A stretch of 64,000 nucleotides of DNA, taken from the NCBI GenBank assembly GCA_025602905.1, contig JAHLKI010000007.1:930001-994000 (forward strand), written 5' to 3'. A model generated the notes under the pieces. It was not told where the DNA came from and did not search any database. It worked only from the letters and a program-made list of their open reading frames with translations. This document shows, one piece after another, positions 1 to 11,353 of the stretch (position 1 is its first letter; each line of letters opens with the position of its first letter). Source of the DNA: Phlyctochytrium arcticum (lineage: Eukaryota > Chytridiomycota > Chytridiomycetes > Chytridiales > Chytridiaceae). The translations under genes and the position numbers were made by a program.

Positions 1-333
1 ATGTGACTTTCCGCTGGACGCGCCAGATGTAGCAGAAGGAGATGCTCTGGGCGCACCAGTGGGGGCCGAGGGAATCGGGATGACGGCCGTTGCAGTGAAG
101 ACCGTGCTAGCACGACTTGAGGGCGCAGGAAGGGGTGTGTTAATGGGGATATTAACGGGGATACTTGGGGGAACGGTTGGAGTGGAGGATGGTGCTGGGC
201 CGTGTTCATGATCATGTCCATCAGCAGCTTGGGGTGCAGCGAGGACTGATGGTGGGAAGCAAAGAAGAGCGAGACATAGAAGCAGTATCGACAGGCGGAC
301 GATCCGATGCTGAGGGCGTGAAGTGTTGATCAT
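1..333 (-). CDS. Partial secreted Ser/Pro/Thr-rich protein (5' end only)
   Basis: The reverse strand is open from an ATG at 333 down to base 1, 111 codons without a stop, so the gene continues beyond the window. The first 32 or so residues form a signal peptide: a basic start, then the hydrophobic core RLSILLLCLALLCF, then small residues before a likely cleavage at VLA|AP. The mature part opens with a His-rich patch (HDHEHG) and is then dominated by Pro, Ser, Thr and Ala, a composition typical of O-glycosylated fungal surface proteins. No catalytic domain is visible in this part, so the function is not known. It could be a cell-wall protein or the stalk of a membrane protein. Confidence 0.6.
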   Translation of the reverse strand, partial: MINTSRPQHRIVRLSILLLCLALLCFPPSVLAAPQAADGHDHEHGPAPSSTPTVPPSIPVNIPINTPLPAPSSRASTVFTATAVIPIPSAPTGAPRASPSATSGASSGKSH

Positions 334-1979
334 GATGGAGATGTGAAGGAACAACTGGCGAGGATGAGGAGAGCGATAGGAGGTTTAAAGCTTTAAAGAA
401 TAGGTGCTATCGTAGGGTGCTCAATTAATATCGGTGGAGAGTTGATTTGGCGTAGGCACGGACGCGCCGACGCGTTGCACAGTCTGGAGAAAGATAGAGG
501 AAAAGGTTTAATTGTGGGTCAAGGTTGCGCAGTACAACCGTTGGATGGTGGGAAAATCAAGAGGGTGAGCGATTTGTGCCCTGCTTTTGTAGTGCGCTGT
601 TTTCGCCCCGACCTCGACGGTCAACGTGGCGCAGTGCGGCAGGGCAATAATCGCTCATTCAACGAAACGCGTCAAACGCAGTAAAAACGCGTCCAGGACA
701 GGGGAGGCGAGAACTCACCAATAGCAAGGCGGCCCAAGGTAATAAGGATGATACCAAAAGAGAGCGAACACTGGCTGCTTACCCTTTATACGGATTATGG
801 AATGGGGCCACTCAAATACAGGTTGCCGGACCCGGGCCAACCGGCGCTTCCAATTTAGGTTTATCTGATTTTGACTCACCGAAAGCAACAAAGCAAATCG
901 ATAATCTTTATAAGAGTGTGCGACAAAAGGATCGGTCTACTCATAATTCTACTCATGTCATGAAATCGGGGTTTGCTTCTTATCTAATGTGCTCCTAAAT
1001 TATGTTCCTCAACATATCTTAGACGGTGAGCCCAAGCTGCCTTGCTTCTGTGCTTCCAGTGACCCAGAAAAGAATTGCTATGATATGTGTTCCCGATTCG
1101 ACAAAGAGCCCCATTGAGCTGAATGTGCTCCGTTCCACTTCCGTCGCCTCGGACCCCCTTGGTCAACGACCAGGCTTTGTTGTTTCATGTATTTTGACCC
1201 ACCCAAAATAGCACAATCTTTATGAGAGGTGCAAGACAAATGGGTCTCTACTCACATTCTACTCATGTCATAGATCCGGGATAATCTCCTTGCCCTTCAA
1301 CAAACCGTACATGTTGGGCTCAAGCTGCCTTGCTTCTGTCGAGCCAGAATGATGTACCCGACTCAGAAAAGAATTGTTATGGTAGGTTCGTGATAAGGAC
1401 AAAGCATCCCATTTGATCTTGTCAAGCTGAATACGTTTCGCTGTGCTAGTTGACAACTCCACCGAGTAACGGACCAAGCTTTGGTGGTGCTTAATCCTAT
1501 TGGAGAGAAGAAGCATCATGTAAATTTTGGCTGCCCGCGGCACTATGCATGTGTGAGAATTTCTGGCCAATCGGCCATACGATTCGTAATGAGTGTTTTT
1601 CCGGTACTTTTGTGCCTTTTCTCGGGAAAAAATATTTGCCCCGCTACTTTCGCACTTCTTTATAACTATCACCATCATTCTTGTCGATGAGAGTTCTTTA
1701 CTACGCTTGATGCAATCGTTGGAAAATTGGTTTCTGCATAAAAACAGCACGTCCCCATGTTTTGAAACTAGGACTGGAAAATTAGGAGGAGAGCAAAAGC
1801 ATTCCTCGTGTAAAGTATTTTTGCCATCCGACCTTGTCGTTGTTTCCATGCATACCCCCCCATACCCATCTGCGAGATAGCAGAGATGAGAGCTAAAGGT
1901 TAGGGCGGGCGTTCGGCAAATTGTGGAATTTCGTCACATTTGCTCCGGTTGCTCCGACAGTGATCTCGACGATTTCAAG
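334..1979. other. Intergenic region with a degenerate tandem duplication
   Basis: I see no convincing gene between the secreted-protein start and twinfilin. The long reverse ORF at 1268-1849 has no family resemblance and looks like chance. The main structure is a diverged direct duplication: about 897-1165 and 1209-1480 share the order of several blocks (ACAATCTTTAT..., TCTACTCAT.TTCTACTCATGTCAT, GCTGCCTTGCTTCTGT, CAGAAAAGAATTG.TATG, AAGCTGAAT.). The last few hundred bases should hold the twinfilin promoter. Confidence 0.5.
897..1480. repeat. Two diverged direct repeats of about 270 bp
   Basis: Copy 1 (about 897-1165) and copy 2 (about 1209-1480) contain the same series of short blocks in the same order, separated by small insertions and deletions. 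Clear shared blocks are ATTCTACTCATGTCAT (946 and 1257), GCTGCCTTGCTTCTGT (1036 and 1325) and CAGAAAAGAATTG (1067 and 1365). The offset is about 290-310 bp. No ORF is shared, so this is probably an old non-coding tandem duplication or two copies of a short interspersed element. Confidence 0.55.
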
Positions 1980-3593
1980 ATGTCTCACCAAAGCGGAATA
2001 CGACGTAGGCATCAGTCTGAAGAATACCCCATAGTATCTGTTTGCTGAAGGTCTTTTCTTTGTAGCATCGCAAGAATTGCTCGATGCCTTTGCGGCTGCA
2101 GCCCAGACGCAAACGACGCGAGCACTCAAAGTCAGCTTGAGCGAAGGTCGGTCCCCACTGCTCTGGCGCACTTTCCAACTGTGGACACTATCGCAAAACC
2201 TGATGCAATCCCTCCCACAGAATCACTCACCTTGGCACAAGACATTCCAGTCACCGGTTCATGGGAAGATGGTGCGTGCTCAACTCACCAGACGATGCTG
2301 AACATGAACATGCTGGCTGATGTCAGATCTCGACAGACTTTACATTAGTGACCCCGCTTTTAAAACCAACAGAACCAACTTTTATTCTTTATCGCAAGGA
2401 TACGACCAATACTAGTGGTGCGCACGAATGGATCCTGTTGCAATATGTACCAGATCAAGCGAAGGTACGCAACAGGATTTCAACGGTCCAAGCATGTTCT
2501 CAAGGAAAAATAATGCGTTATCTTAGGTGCGAGAAAAGATGCTTTATGCATCGTCGAAAGCTACATTATTGAAGGAGCTTGGCGATGCGCGTTTTGTCGA
2601 TACATTGTATGGGACTCTTCCGGTATACATCACTAAATTCCTTGCTGACTTTCCGAAACTCATTCTATGTGCTCTACCAGGAAGAGCTTAACTTGAATGG
2701 ATATCGCAAATACATTACACACAAAGAGGCAGCTGCACCACTGACAGAGCGGGAGCAAGAAGCGCAGGCAGTCCGTAAAGCCGAGGTAATGTCAAAAGTT
2801 TCTAAAGCCATATTCCTACTGAACGTTGAAGTTTAGAGCAGTGCTGAAATCAGCATTTCATCACGACGATCACACGCGCAAGGGGTCAGTTTCCCATTCT
2901 CGGAGCCCACCAAACAGGCATTGTCAGACCTCAAAAGCGGAGAAGTCAATGCGGTCATACTTGTACGTTGTATCGACTTGACAAAGATATGAGTGGAAAT
3001 TAATTGCCGCTTGGACTGAAAGAGGGTGGATGTCAAAGAGGAAGTCATTGAATTGGATCAAGCTGCGAATATCAAAGTGGAGAATGTCGTGGCTCTAATT
3101 ACCCCAGACGTTCCGCGCTTCGTTTTCATTACTGTAAAGAGTGATGATGGGAGTTCCAACACCAGTAAGTTTCCGCTCATCAGGAGGTAAATATTCGGAG
3201 AGCAGCTGCTGACAAGTATTGCTCAGTGTTTGTCTACATCTGCCCGCCAACATCCAATGTCAAGGAGCGTATGTTGTATTCTGCGTCTCGAGCGAATGTT
3301 GTTGGCTACGTTACGGAGGAGCTGGCATTGCCCGTTCAAAAGAAGGTATTTTCGAGCCTGGGAACTTTCGCAAGTGCTTAAACTTACTTTTCGCCCTGCT
3401 ACAGTATGAGGTAGACAGTGCCAAGGAAATTGACATTGCAACCTTTGCGGATGACCTTCCGCAGAAAGGGGACACGTCTTCTCCCCTTCCTCGCCCTGCA
3501 TTCGCTCGCCCTGCTCGTCCTGGGCGCGGCCCCGCGCGTTTGTCTCGGCCCGCTACCCCGGCATCGGCTGGTTCTGCCACTCCGGAATCATAA
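1980..3593 (+). CDS. TWF1: Twinfilin, actin monomer-sequestering and barbed-end capping protein
   Basis: Ten exons fit with consistent phase: 1980-2004, 2066-2146, 2221-2271, 2337-2464, 2527-2622, 2681-2785, 2837-2962, 3023-3164, 3227-3345 and 3405-3593, giving about 353 residues, the usual twinfilin length. The N-terminus MSHQSGI and the segment GAHEWILLQYVPDQAKVREK followed by MLYASSKATLLKELG are characteristic of the first ADF-homology domain. The linker EAAAPLTEREQEAQAVRK and the second ADF-H domain (VKERMLYSASRANVV) follow. The C-terminal tail is Pro/Arg/Ala-rich, where twinfilins bind capping protein and phosphoinositides. The family binds ADP-actin monomers and caps or depolymerises filament ends in the cytoplasm. 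It is convergent with CFAP299. The exon 3-4 acceptor (2336) was chosen because the nearer AG breaks the frame. Confidence 0.9.
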
Positions 3594-3738
3594 TTTCCTA
3601 CGTACATCATCATCGTCCTGAAACATATATCTACATTCGTCTCTCATTTAGTAGTCACTTCTTGTATTCGTAATATTATCTACATTGGTTATAATACAGT
3701 TGCTGGCTGCAGAGATGGGAGAAGGTTGGTCTTGTCAC

Positions 3739-4651
3739 TCATGTCTTGCGACGTGTGAGATGGTCGTAGATGACGACCTGGATATGCTCCTCCGTCTCAA
3801 TCTCCGTACGCGTGGTATTATCGCCAGGTTTCGTTTCCTACACGGAGGGGTTACCTAAAGCGGATCGGTCCACCAATGAACGCATCATCGCCTCACCTTC
3901 GGATCTACATTGATGATCTTTCGGTCTCGTTTATTTTTAAACAAAAGACCACTTTCATTGTCGGCAATGACCTGGAAGTTTGGTGTCGCGTTGCTGGTAC
4001 AAGTCTGTGTTTCCCAATTGTAAAAACTCATATCAGAGGGGCGGGGCATGAGCGTTTTGGTGCGGGAAAAGTACGGCTCGAAATTCTCAGTCTTCAAGCG
4101 ATGCGCATAGTCAATAAATCCAGAAATCTCCTGTTGTTTTGTATTATACGTGCGAACAAAAATGATGGTCTACAATGGGATATTTCGCGCAGTTAAGTCA
4201 AAGTGCTGTTCATTCGGTGTCCCACAAACAAAATCACAACCCACCGTCAACTTGCCACTTCGATTGGCCTCTTCTCGTTCAGCAAGGGCCTGCAGAAACG
4301 GAAATCCTTGAAGTTCTTTCCCATGGCTAGCCAAAACTTTTGTAGCCAAACGTTTTGAGAGCCGAAAATTCTCCGCGGCCTTTTTTCGAGATTCGAATTC
4401 ATCACGCTTCAAGGGCTCCCCGGACCCCCTGTACCCAAGCTCTACCAGCTGACGGGCAAGTTCCTTATCCTACTGGACTGCCATCTTAGAACATCGGCCA
4501 GGAGTCGTCATGGATAGAGATCAAAAGTCACCTCGAGGTAATACAAGTCAATCGGCGTAATTTGACTATCCAAGTACTCTTCGTAGGTGGCAAACTCGGC
4601 GACGGTATTGTCGCCTGTCCCATTCGGTAAATCTCCCATTTCGTCTCCCAT
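3739..4651 (-). CDS. CFAP299: Cilia- and flagella-associated protein 299 (CFAP299)
   Basis: Four exons read on the reverse strand: 4651-4532, 4469-4245, 4169-3897 and 3837-3739, encoding about 238 residues, close to the animal protein. Diagnostic segments are [39 protein letters not shown], the SGKLT region, [20 protein letters not shown] and [15 protein letters not shown], ending with [14 protein letters not shown]. All match the C4orf22/CFAP299 family, which is found in flagellated eukaryotes and lost in yeasts. An in-frame TGA lies just upstream of the chosen ATG; a second ATG at 4639 is also possible. The gene is the clearest sign in the window that the organism makes motile zoospores. 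Its molecular role in the axoneme is poorly known. Confidence 0.9.
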
Positions 4652-5164
4652 CACTCAAGCTGTCAATACCCGACTTTTTGCTTCGTTCAATACATTTGCC
4701 AGAGCTGAAATGTTCATGAGCGGAGCAGCTTACGTAACTGTGTGAAGATACAAAAATGCATGTTTGGGACACCTTTTCTGCTTTTGGCCGATACAAGCAG
4801 CGGCTTATGAGTTCAAAGATGCCAGCTGAGCGTCTAACCTATGGTAGTCTGGATGTGCGTAAAACACCGTGTCCTTTACTGCAGAATGCGAAATGTTCAG
4901 TTTGGCCCAAACCAACCCGTCGACCCGGCAAACGTTGTTTGGCGTGGTATCATGCAAGACATTAGACATAGGACAGGCGATCGATTAGTTTCTTCCATCC
5001 GGCTGACGCAGCGTGATCTATATTCTTTCGCGAATGAAGAGATGGTTTTCGAACGTTTCCAACTTTTCGTTGAACGAAGCCGCACGTGACCACGTTTGGC
5101 TTGTTTTTGGCGGAACTGACCAATTTTCGATGAAATTCACAGCAAGCAGCAACACCTATTGAAA
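4652..5164. other. Divergent intergenic region CFAP299 / UTP7
   Basis: These 513 bases separate the starts of CFAP299 (reverse) and UTP7 (forward) and should hold both promoters and 5' leaders. Several short ORFs cross it on both strands, but none resembles a known protein or has sensible splice connections. No TATA box stands out. Confidence 0.5.
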
Positions 5165-7051
5165 ATGTCGGCCAATAAACCACCTACAAAGAGGAAGCCA
5201 AGGCCAGAGGAGCAGGCCAAAGAGGCTCATAAGCAGACGGCTGCTTCGAAAAAGTTTGACCGGGCGGGAGATTCTACCATTTCATTAAAGGTTTGGTTTT
5301 CTGGGTTTAACATTGTGCAAAGAGAGAGAAGACTGAACTCAATACCAAACTTTTAGGGAATACAAGACAAGAAATTGAAATCAAAACTCAAGAGCTCGGA
5401 AGCACTCAGTCGGTCTACAGCACGAAAAGCCGCTCAAGCCGATTTTCTTCTCCTCCCATCCGAAGCTGGACATTTAGAAGCCGAAGGGTTGGAACGCACA
5501 TGGAAGTATTCCCAAAAGCAATTATCAGCCGCTGTAGATGTCCAGGCCCAAAAGAGTCGATTCGATCTCAAACTGGAGGATTTTGGACCCTATGCGCTGG
5601 ATTATACACGGAATGGACGGCATCTGCTGATTGGAGGGCGTAAAGGCCACATTGCGACGTTTGACTGGAAGTCAAGCAAACTGGGCTGTGAATTGAACGT
5701 GAAGGAAACGATCCGGGATGTGCAGTGGCTGCATAACGAGACGCTGTTTGCCGTTGCGCAGAAAAAGTATACGTATATATACGACAATACCGGCATGGAA
5801 ATCCATTGTTTACGAGCTCATTCGGAAGTCAACAAGATGGAGTTTTTGCCGTACCATTTTTTGTTGGCGACTGTAGGCAACGCGGGATATCTCAAATATC
5901 AGGATACATCTACCGGATCTCTCGTTGCCGAGATGCGGACCAAGCTCGGTAGTTGCAACACTATGACCCAGAATCCTTACAATGCCGTTATTCATTTGGG
6001 CCATGCGAACGGGACAGTCACGTTATGGTCACCCACCGTCACAACACCGCTGGTAAAAATGTTGTGCCATCGAGGTCCTGTTCAGGCTGTTGCTGTGGAT
6101 CGGGGAGGGTGGCATATGGCTACGGCAGGATTGGATGGGCAGATGAAGGTTTGGGATATACGGACGTTCAAGCCACTGCAGCAGTATTTCGTACCCACTC
6201 CTGCATCAAACCTGGCATTTTCGCAACGAGGACTGCTTGGTGTTGGACATGGCCCTCATGTCACGGTATGTCTAATCTCGCAAGCTCATCGTATATCCTA
6301 GCTAATCAGCAGCCTTTTCATTTGTTTATGAAAGATATGGAAGGACTTTGCCAAATCAAAACAAAAGGAACCCTACATGTCCCACCTCCAACCCTCCTCC
6401 ACCATCTCCTCCCTCCGCTTTTGTCCCTACGAAGATGTCCTAGCCCTCGGCCACACGGGCGGCATCTCGTCCATTGTGATCCCGGGCTCCGGGGAACCCA
6501 ACTTTGACACCATGGAAGCCAACCCTTACCAAACTGTCAAGCAGCGACAAGAAAGTGAAGTGCATTCTTTGCTGGAAAAAGTGCAGCCCGAAATGATTTC
6601 ACTGGATCCTAATATGATTGGAACGGTGGATCGGGCCCCCAGTGAAGTTATTTCTGAGGAACGGAAATTGGCTTGGGAGGTGCGTTATAGTTGGCTTTGT
6701 TTGTTGCACCTTTGGTTCAAGTATTAATCCCACTACGACAAATTAGGCAAACAACCCCGGCCAGAAATTCCAACCAGTCCACAAAATGCGAGGCCGATCC
6801 TCAGCTTCACGACGATATCTCCGGAAACAAGGCAACGTCCTTGACTCCAAAAAGGTAAGACCCACATCCTCAATCACCTCCACTCTACAAAACTTGACTC
6901 TCTTTTTTTTGTGTAGGTTGAGATTCAAGCTAAACTTGATAAGGACCGGTCTGACCGTGACAAGGCGCAGAAACGGGCTAGAGGAGAGGTGGAACCCGAA
7001 ATCCCACGGACGGCTTTGGATCGGTTTACGAATAAGAAACTTAAGCTGTAG
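5165..7051 (+). CDS. UTP7: U3 snoRNP-associated WD-repeat protein Utp7 / WDR46
   Basis: Five exons: 5165-5290, 5357-6265, 6335-6679, 6747-6854 and 6917-7051, about 540 residues. After a basic N-terminus the protein has WD repeats (GPYALDYTRNGRHLLIGGRK, HMATAGLDGQMKVWDIRTF) and then the BING4 C-terminal region: EPNFDTMEANPYQTVKQRQE, SEVHSLLEKVQPEMI, and a basic tail ending RFTNKKLKL. Utp7 is a nucleolar component of the small-subunit processome needed for early cleavages of pre-18S rRNA; WDR46 is the animal name. The start is the first ATG; the TTG two codons upstream is not credible. All introns are 65-70 bp or shorter with GT-AG ends. Confidence 0.9.
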
Positions 7052-7548
7052 AAACTATTTTATTTTTTACCCAAATATTTATTTCTTCTTGTACATTTGT
7101 GATCTTGGACGCTTTGGGGGCCTGAGAAGTTATCGGGCATTTCCGCAAGAAATGAATGGAGTGTTTGATACGTGTAATAGTCGTTAAATCCCAGCACTCT
7201 GCTATAATCTACCAATCACTCACTGCAAGAACTTGCCAAGGCCATTCTCAAAAACACTCAAAATCGTGCGCACACCGTCATGGGATAGAGAAGAGGGCAA
7301 AGTATATGATTGAAATGAAGGTTCAGGAATTGTTTATTTTTTTCTCAGGCTAGAATTAGAGTGTATGGGTTGCAACGTATGGGCATAAACTACACTATAT
7401 AGAAACGAAATAAATACAAGGCGACAGGTAAAAAATCTAGATAATATAAACAAAATGCTCCGGTATGAGATGCCGATATTGGGAGTGGTTGAAAAAGAGG
7501 CACGTTCGTCGGGCATTTTTTCCCCGCGTTGTTTTGTTGGGTGTATAC
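7052..7548. other. 3' intergenic region between convergent genes
   Basis: This is the space between the stop of UTP7 and the stop of the reverse-strand membrane-protein gene. It is AT-rich near 7060-7090 and 7400-7460 and should carry both 3' untranslated regions. I see no gene or structured RNA. Confidence 0.45.
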
Positions 7549-8612
7549 TCATGAGACATGAACAGGTAAATGCTCTCTCATCAAAAAACTGCGGCGGCGG
7601 GATCGGGTAGCGTGTTTGGGAACCGTCGGATCCTCAATATCGGCCGAAAACCAGCCGCTGAATGCGTCCAATGCGCGTGCGGTCCATTTCCGCACGGTCG
7701 GAATCCGGGAGAGGATCAATACTGTCAAGAGGATGGAGAAAAAGGGGATGTGGTCGAGGAGTGAGATAGTGGATGCCATGCTGAATTCGGGGTCGTCTTC
7801 GGGCCAGATGGAGACGGCTGTGTAGGGGTAGACTTTGTAGAGGGGTTCGGCTAAATGCACTGTGCGGTTTGCGGTGGGAAGGAACGGGGTGGGGTCTGCT
7901 CGTAACTGGAAGGAGAGAGTCTGATCTGATGAAGAGAGGGCGGGGGTCTCGGCGATGGGGAGGGGAACTCGACGGGGGGCCCGGGTTAGCCGGAACACGG
8001 CCGACATGGCTTGGTCTAATCTGCTGGGATCAGAGGGGGAGCCGGGGGTATGACCTGCATAGATATAGTTGATGTTGAGGTAGCAGAGGGCTTCGCGTAG
8101 GTCAGAGCGCAGATCTTCATGGGTCATGGGGTAGTCAAAATACATTGCGCCTGCAGTACCAAATGAGTCTTTCCCCACACATACTCAAAAATCCAAAAGG
8201 TGTTTTTGTTTTCTCACCACTCTTTTTATGCACAATCCAGTCCGGAAACACGTATGCTACCCGTCCATCTTTCCCTCCTGCACAGACTAAGCCCACTTCC
8301 ATCGACACATTCAAATAACTCTTGCGGGCCGCAAGGCTGGCCTCCCATTCCAGGGTCGCATTGTAAATCTCACCGACGTGGATGACGGAGGGTGTCCGGG
8401 GTGCACCGAACCAGACATGGAGCGAGTTGGGTTTGGTCGTCAGTGCTTTGAACACGCGGTCTAATAGAAGATGTTAGATGGTGTGCGCGTACAAGGGGAT
8501 AGCATGTTTTTTTCTTTTTACCAACTGAAGACCACGTCAATAGCACGACTGTTAATGCGAGAACCTGTAATAGGATCCGAATAATCTTGACAACGCTTGT
8601 CCGTTCGACCAT
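7549..8612 (-). CDS. Unrecognised two-pass membrane protein
   Basis: Three exons fit on the reverse strand: 8612-8522, 8460-8218 and 8150-7549, giving about 311 residues. A hydrophobic segment at residues 9-28 (KIIRILLQVLALTVVLLTW) looks like a signal anchor. A second at about residues 245-265 (PFFSILLTVLILSRI) is followed by a basic tail (TRSRRR). The roughly 210 residues between them contain Asn-X-Ser/Thr sites (NAT, NVS, NRT), so this part is probably lumenal or extracellular. The topology (one anchor at each end, a lumenal middle) resembles TMEM231-like transition-zone proteins, but I cannot find clear sequence identity and do not assign it. Splice phases agree throughout, which supports a real gene. 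Confidence 0.7.
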
Positions 8613-9136
8613 GGTTTTCGTCAACGTTCTTCCCCCACAAATTAAAGGTATAGCTTGCGGTTTCCACGGCCCGTTTTTCAATCTCAAATTCCTCCTCTCA
8701 AGGAATCACCTCTCCGTCCCTTATGGCCAAGCTTTGTCCCCTGGTATGTATATATATATATACCTCCACTGACAAGAAAGTTCCCACCAACGCGCCGAAA
8801 TGTCAAAATGTGTGGTGCGCTGACTTGTTCCCAACCAGGTAACTTCCACTTCCTCTTCCTTCCGCAAGTCTAATGTTGATCTATTCAAGTATCCCTACGA
8901 GTAGTGCCAGCACGAATTAGAGTAGGAATAATGCTGGTTCAAAGGTTTTTGTTCCATCCGAGCAAAACAAAATTTCCGCCGTTTGCGGCTCTTAAGTGGC
9001 TTGCTGGTTGATTTGCAGATCGGAGAAAGACTGAAAGTTTGTTGGTTTTCAACTTTTCACATTCCGCATTTCAACAAACCCAAAATATTACCCATCCCTT
9101 CAACTACACACATAACACAATCTATTCAAACGGACT
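8613..9136. other. Divergent intergenic region with a short TA microsatellite
   Basis: This is the shared upstream region of the membrane-protein gene and the Ser/Thr-rich ORF at 9137. It contains a TA repeat at about 8749-8762 (TATATATATATATA). No ORF in it resembles a protein. Confidence 0.45.
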
Positions 9137-9607
9137 ATGCCTCCCACATCCTCCAAAAAGCCGACGGCGGGCAAACAAAAGATGAATTCACGGTCGACAG
9201 CAGCAGCAGCAGCCAAATCCAGTAGTACTCCCACTACCACTCGCACGGCGACAACCTCTACAAAATCATCACCCCGACACTCTCCCTACTCCCGCACCTC
9301 CACCCCCCCACACTCAAAACCCACTGTCCCACCCCCATCATCATCAACAACGAACAAGTTTACTTCAGGCAGACTAAAACATCAAACCTCCCAACTCCTA
9401 GAAGACCTAGACGCCGCTCTCCCCTCTCTCCTCTCCCACCTCCATTCCCCTTCACCCATAACTACACAGAAATCCAAATCGGCGGGGAAGAAACTTCCCT
9501 CATTTACAGCTACTACTACAACCGGGGGAGATCGACAAAAGGCGTGGGAAGACCATGAACGGGATTTGGAGGATGCTCTGGTGGGCTTAAGCGGCCTGAA
9601 GGCATGA
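9137..9607 (+). CDS. Small Ser/Thr/Pro-rich protein, function unknown
   Basis: This is an uninterrupted 156-codon ORF from ATG 9137 to TGA 9605. The first two thirds are low complexity (poly-Ala, Ser, Thr and Pro with scattered Lys/Arg). The last third has a more ordered, probably helical segment (HQTSQLLEDLDAALPSLLSH) and an acidic end (EDHERDLEDALVGLSGL). I do not recognise a family. Strong compositional bias and in-frame CAG repeats could produce an open frame by chance, but the ATG sits about 500 bp from a divergent gene, in a normal position for a gene start. It could be a small coiled-coil adaptor. Confidence 0.45.
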   Translation: MPPTSSKKPTAGKQKMNSRSTAAAAAKSSSTPTTTRTATTSTKSSPRHSPYSRTSTPPHSKPTVPPPSSSTTNKFTSGRLKHQTSQLLEDLDAALPSLLSHLHSPSPITTQKSKSAGKKLPSFTATTTTGGDRQKAWEDHERDLEDALVGLSGLKA

Positions 9608-10340
9608 GAACAGTACATATTTAATAGAACATGCACTTAAATTTGATCTATGCGGGGTGTTTGTGTGCACCCCCGAATAACAAGCTTTTGGGACATTAGA
9701 AGTTTACACTTGGGCAGGACTCTAAAACACAACTCGTGTCCGACCTGCCTTGCCATCTTTACTCTCCCACCTGCATTTCCCCTTTCAAAAGGTACACAAC
9801 CAAAAGACCAAAAAATAACTCGGCAGGGACAAACTTTTGGCCAGCCGCGCGGCCAGCTTAAGTGGGCTCTAAAGGCATGAAATGATGGTATACCAAACAT
9901 TTATACAATTCGATTCCATTCTGTGTGTGTGTGTGTGTGCATGAAGTGGCTATAAACTGCCCTGTTCTCGGATATTGGAATAATTTGAGTGATTTACTGA
10001 ATGGGCAGTTTGGAGGATGAATTCCGAGGGTAAGTTTGTCCGTTTTCAGAGAGTGTGGTCCTTTTACGGTACAACGTTGGTTCAAAGTCTGATAAGTCTA
10101 TGCATTGCATATAACGAATCATGATTTGTCACCAAATCACCCCTGGGAATTTCTAGGCTCCGCTCAGGACTCTTGCTCCTTCCCATAAACTCGGACAAAA
10201 GTCAAGCGACGTTTTCAGCCGTATACACAAGTTATTTTGTGGGAAATAAGCGACCTTGATAAAGCTGCTATAGTACCCATCGTGTCTCGTGCATTAACGA
10301 CAACCAATGCCCTTGGTAATAACAAGTGAAGAGAGAATTC

Positions 10341-10490
10341 GCAAGAAAATAAGGAGTCTTCTGAAACCCCAAATCGAGGACATTCAAAGATGGAACTCTC
10401 TACAAAGTGAAGAACATTTGCAAGAAAATGAGGAGTCTTCCGAAACCCAAATCGAGGGACATCAACAAAGTCGAGGAGGACATCAAAAAT
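10341..10490. repeat. 79-bp tandem duplication, about 1.8 copies
   Basis: The block GCAAGAAAATAAGGAGTCTT at 10341 recurs as GCAAGAAAATGAGGAGTCTT at 10420, and the following CGAAACCCAAATCGAGG.ACATC is also repeated. The period is 79 bp with a few substitutions and one-base differences. The forward frame reads a Glu/Ser/Gln-rich repeat peptide in both units, but no gene around it is convincing. Confidence 0.75.
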
Positions 10491-11144
10491 GAAGAAAACT
10501 GTACAGTTAATGGTATGTTCCACACTGGTCAAAAAGTTGCGAAGTGATTTCTTGTAATGACTCGGGCTTGCAGCACACATCTACCGTTACGGGATTTTCC
10601 TATCCCTGGCCGTTAGAAACCTTGACAACGCAACCACGTCACCGGAAAGCAGCTCCAAAAGTCTTCTTGGTATCTCGACGGAGTTTGCAATGACAAACTC
10701 CGGGTTGCATTTTGGCAACCAATGTCTGGGGGTGTCACTCTTACCCCACTTAGCGTTCAAAAAATGTGAAAAACGGACAACATCTACTACCAGGCCTTGA
10801 CCAAGTTGGACCACAAGCAGATCCCAAAGTTTTTTTTTTTTTACTACAACGACAATGAAGGAGATGCAGAAGGAATCTCTACACAGGGCATAAAAAGGCC
10901 ATACTTTTTCTGCCAGGGGTTGACGGGTTGGACAGCAGCGTACCGAGCCCAGTTGAGCCAAAACACTGGCCAAGTCGAAAATCCATATGAGAAGGGTCAT
11001 GGCGGGAAAGTCCCCCCGCCAGCGCATTGAAATAAAAGAGCTAAATATATAAAACCACCGGGGAGTATATATAGGAATCAGCGGGGGCAACGGGAGCACC
11101 ACGAGCATCATTTCGCTTTCCTGTTTTATATAATGCGGAATTGT

Positions 11145-11167
11145 GGGGGGGGGGGGGGGGGGGGGGG
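11145..11167. repeat. Poly(G) tract, 23 bases
   Basis: An unbroken run of 23 G on the forward strand, with a second one about 200 bp away. Such a run can form G-quadruplex structures and is prone to length change in replication and sequencing. Confidence 0.9.
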
Positions 11168-11353
11168 AACAGGCAGAATGAGAAATTGGGAGTTTTCATC
11201 TTTAGTTTTTGATGCGGGGGAGGGCAGCGGCTAGTATTTCTTCAACTCGGGGAAATCGACAAAAGTTCGTCGCAAACAACCATTTTTTTTTTTTGGAAAT
11301 TTGGAGGTGCTCTGTGACGACCTTTTGGATTGATTGAATGAACTGTTTTTTTT

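Noticed and set aside
1268..1849. 193-codon reverse ORF upstream of twinfilin
   Set aside because: No domain, atypical composition, overlaps the duplicated non-coding blocks; likely chance.
10587..11111. 174-codon reverse ORF with hydrophobic segments
   Set aside because: Hydrophobic and Lys runs come from T/A homopolymers and there is no family similarity.
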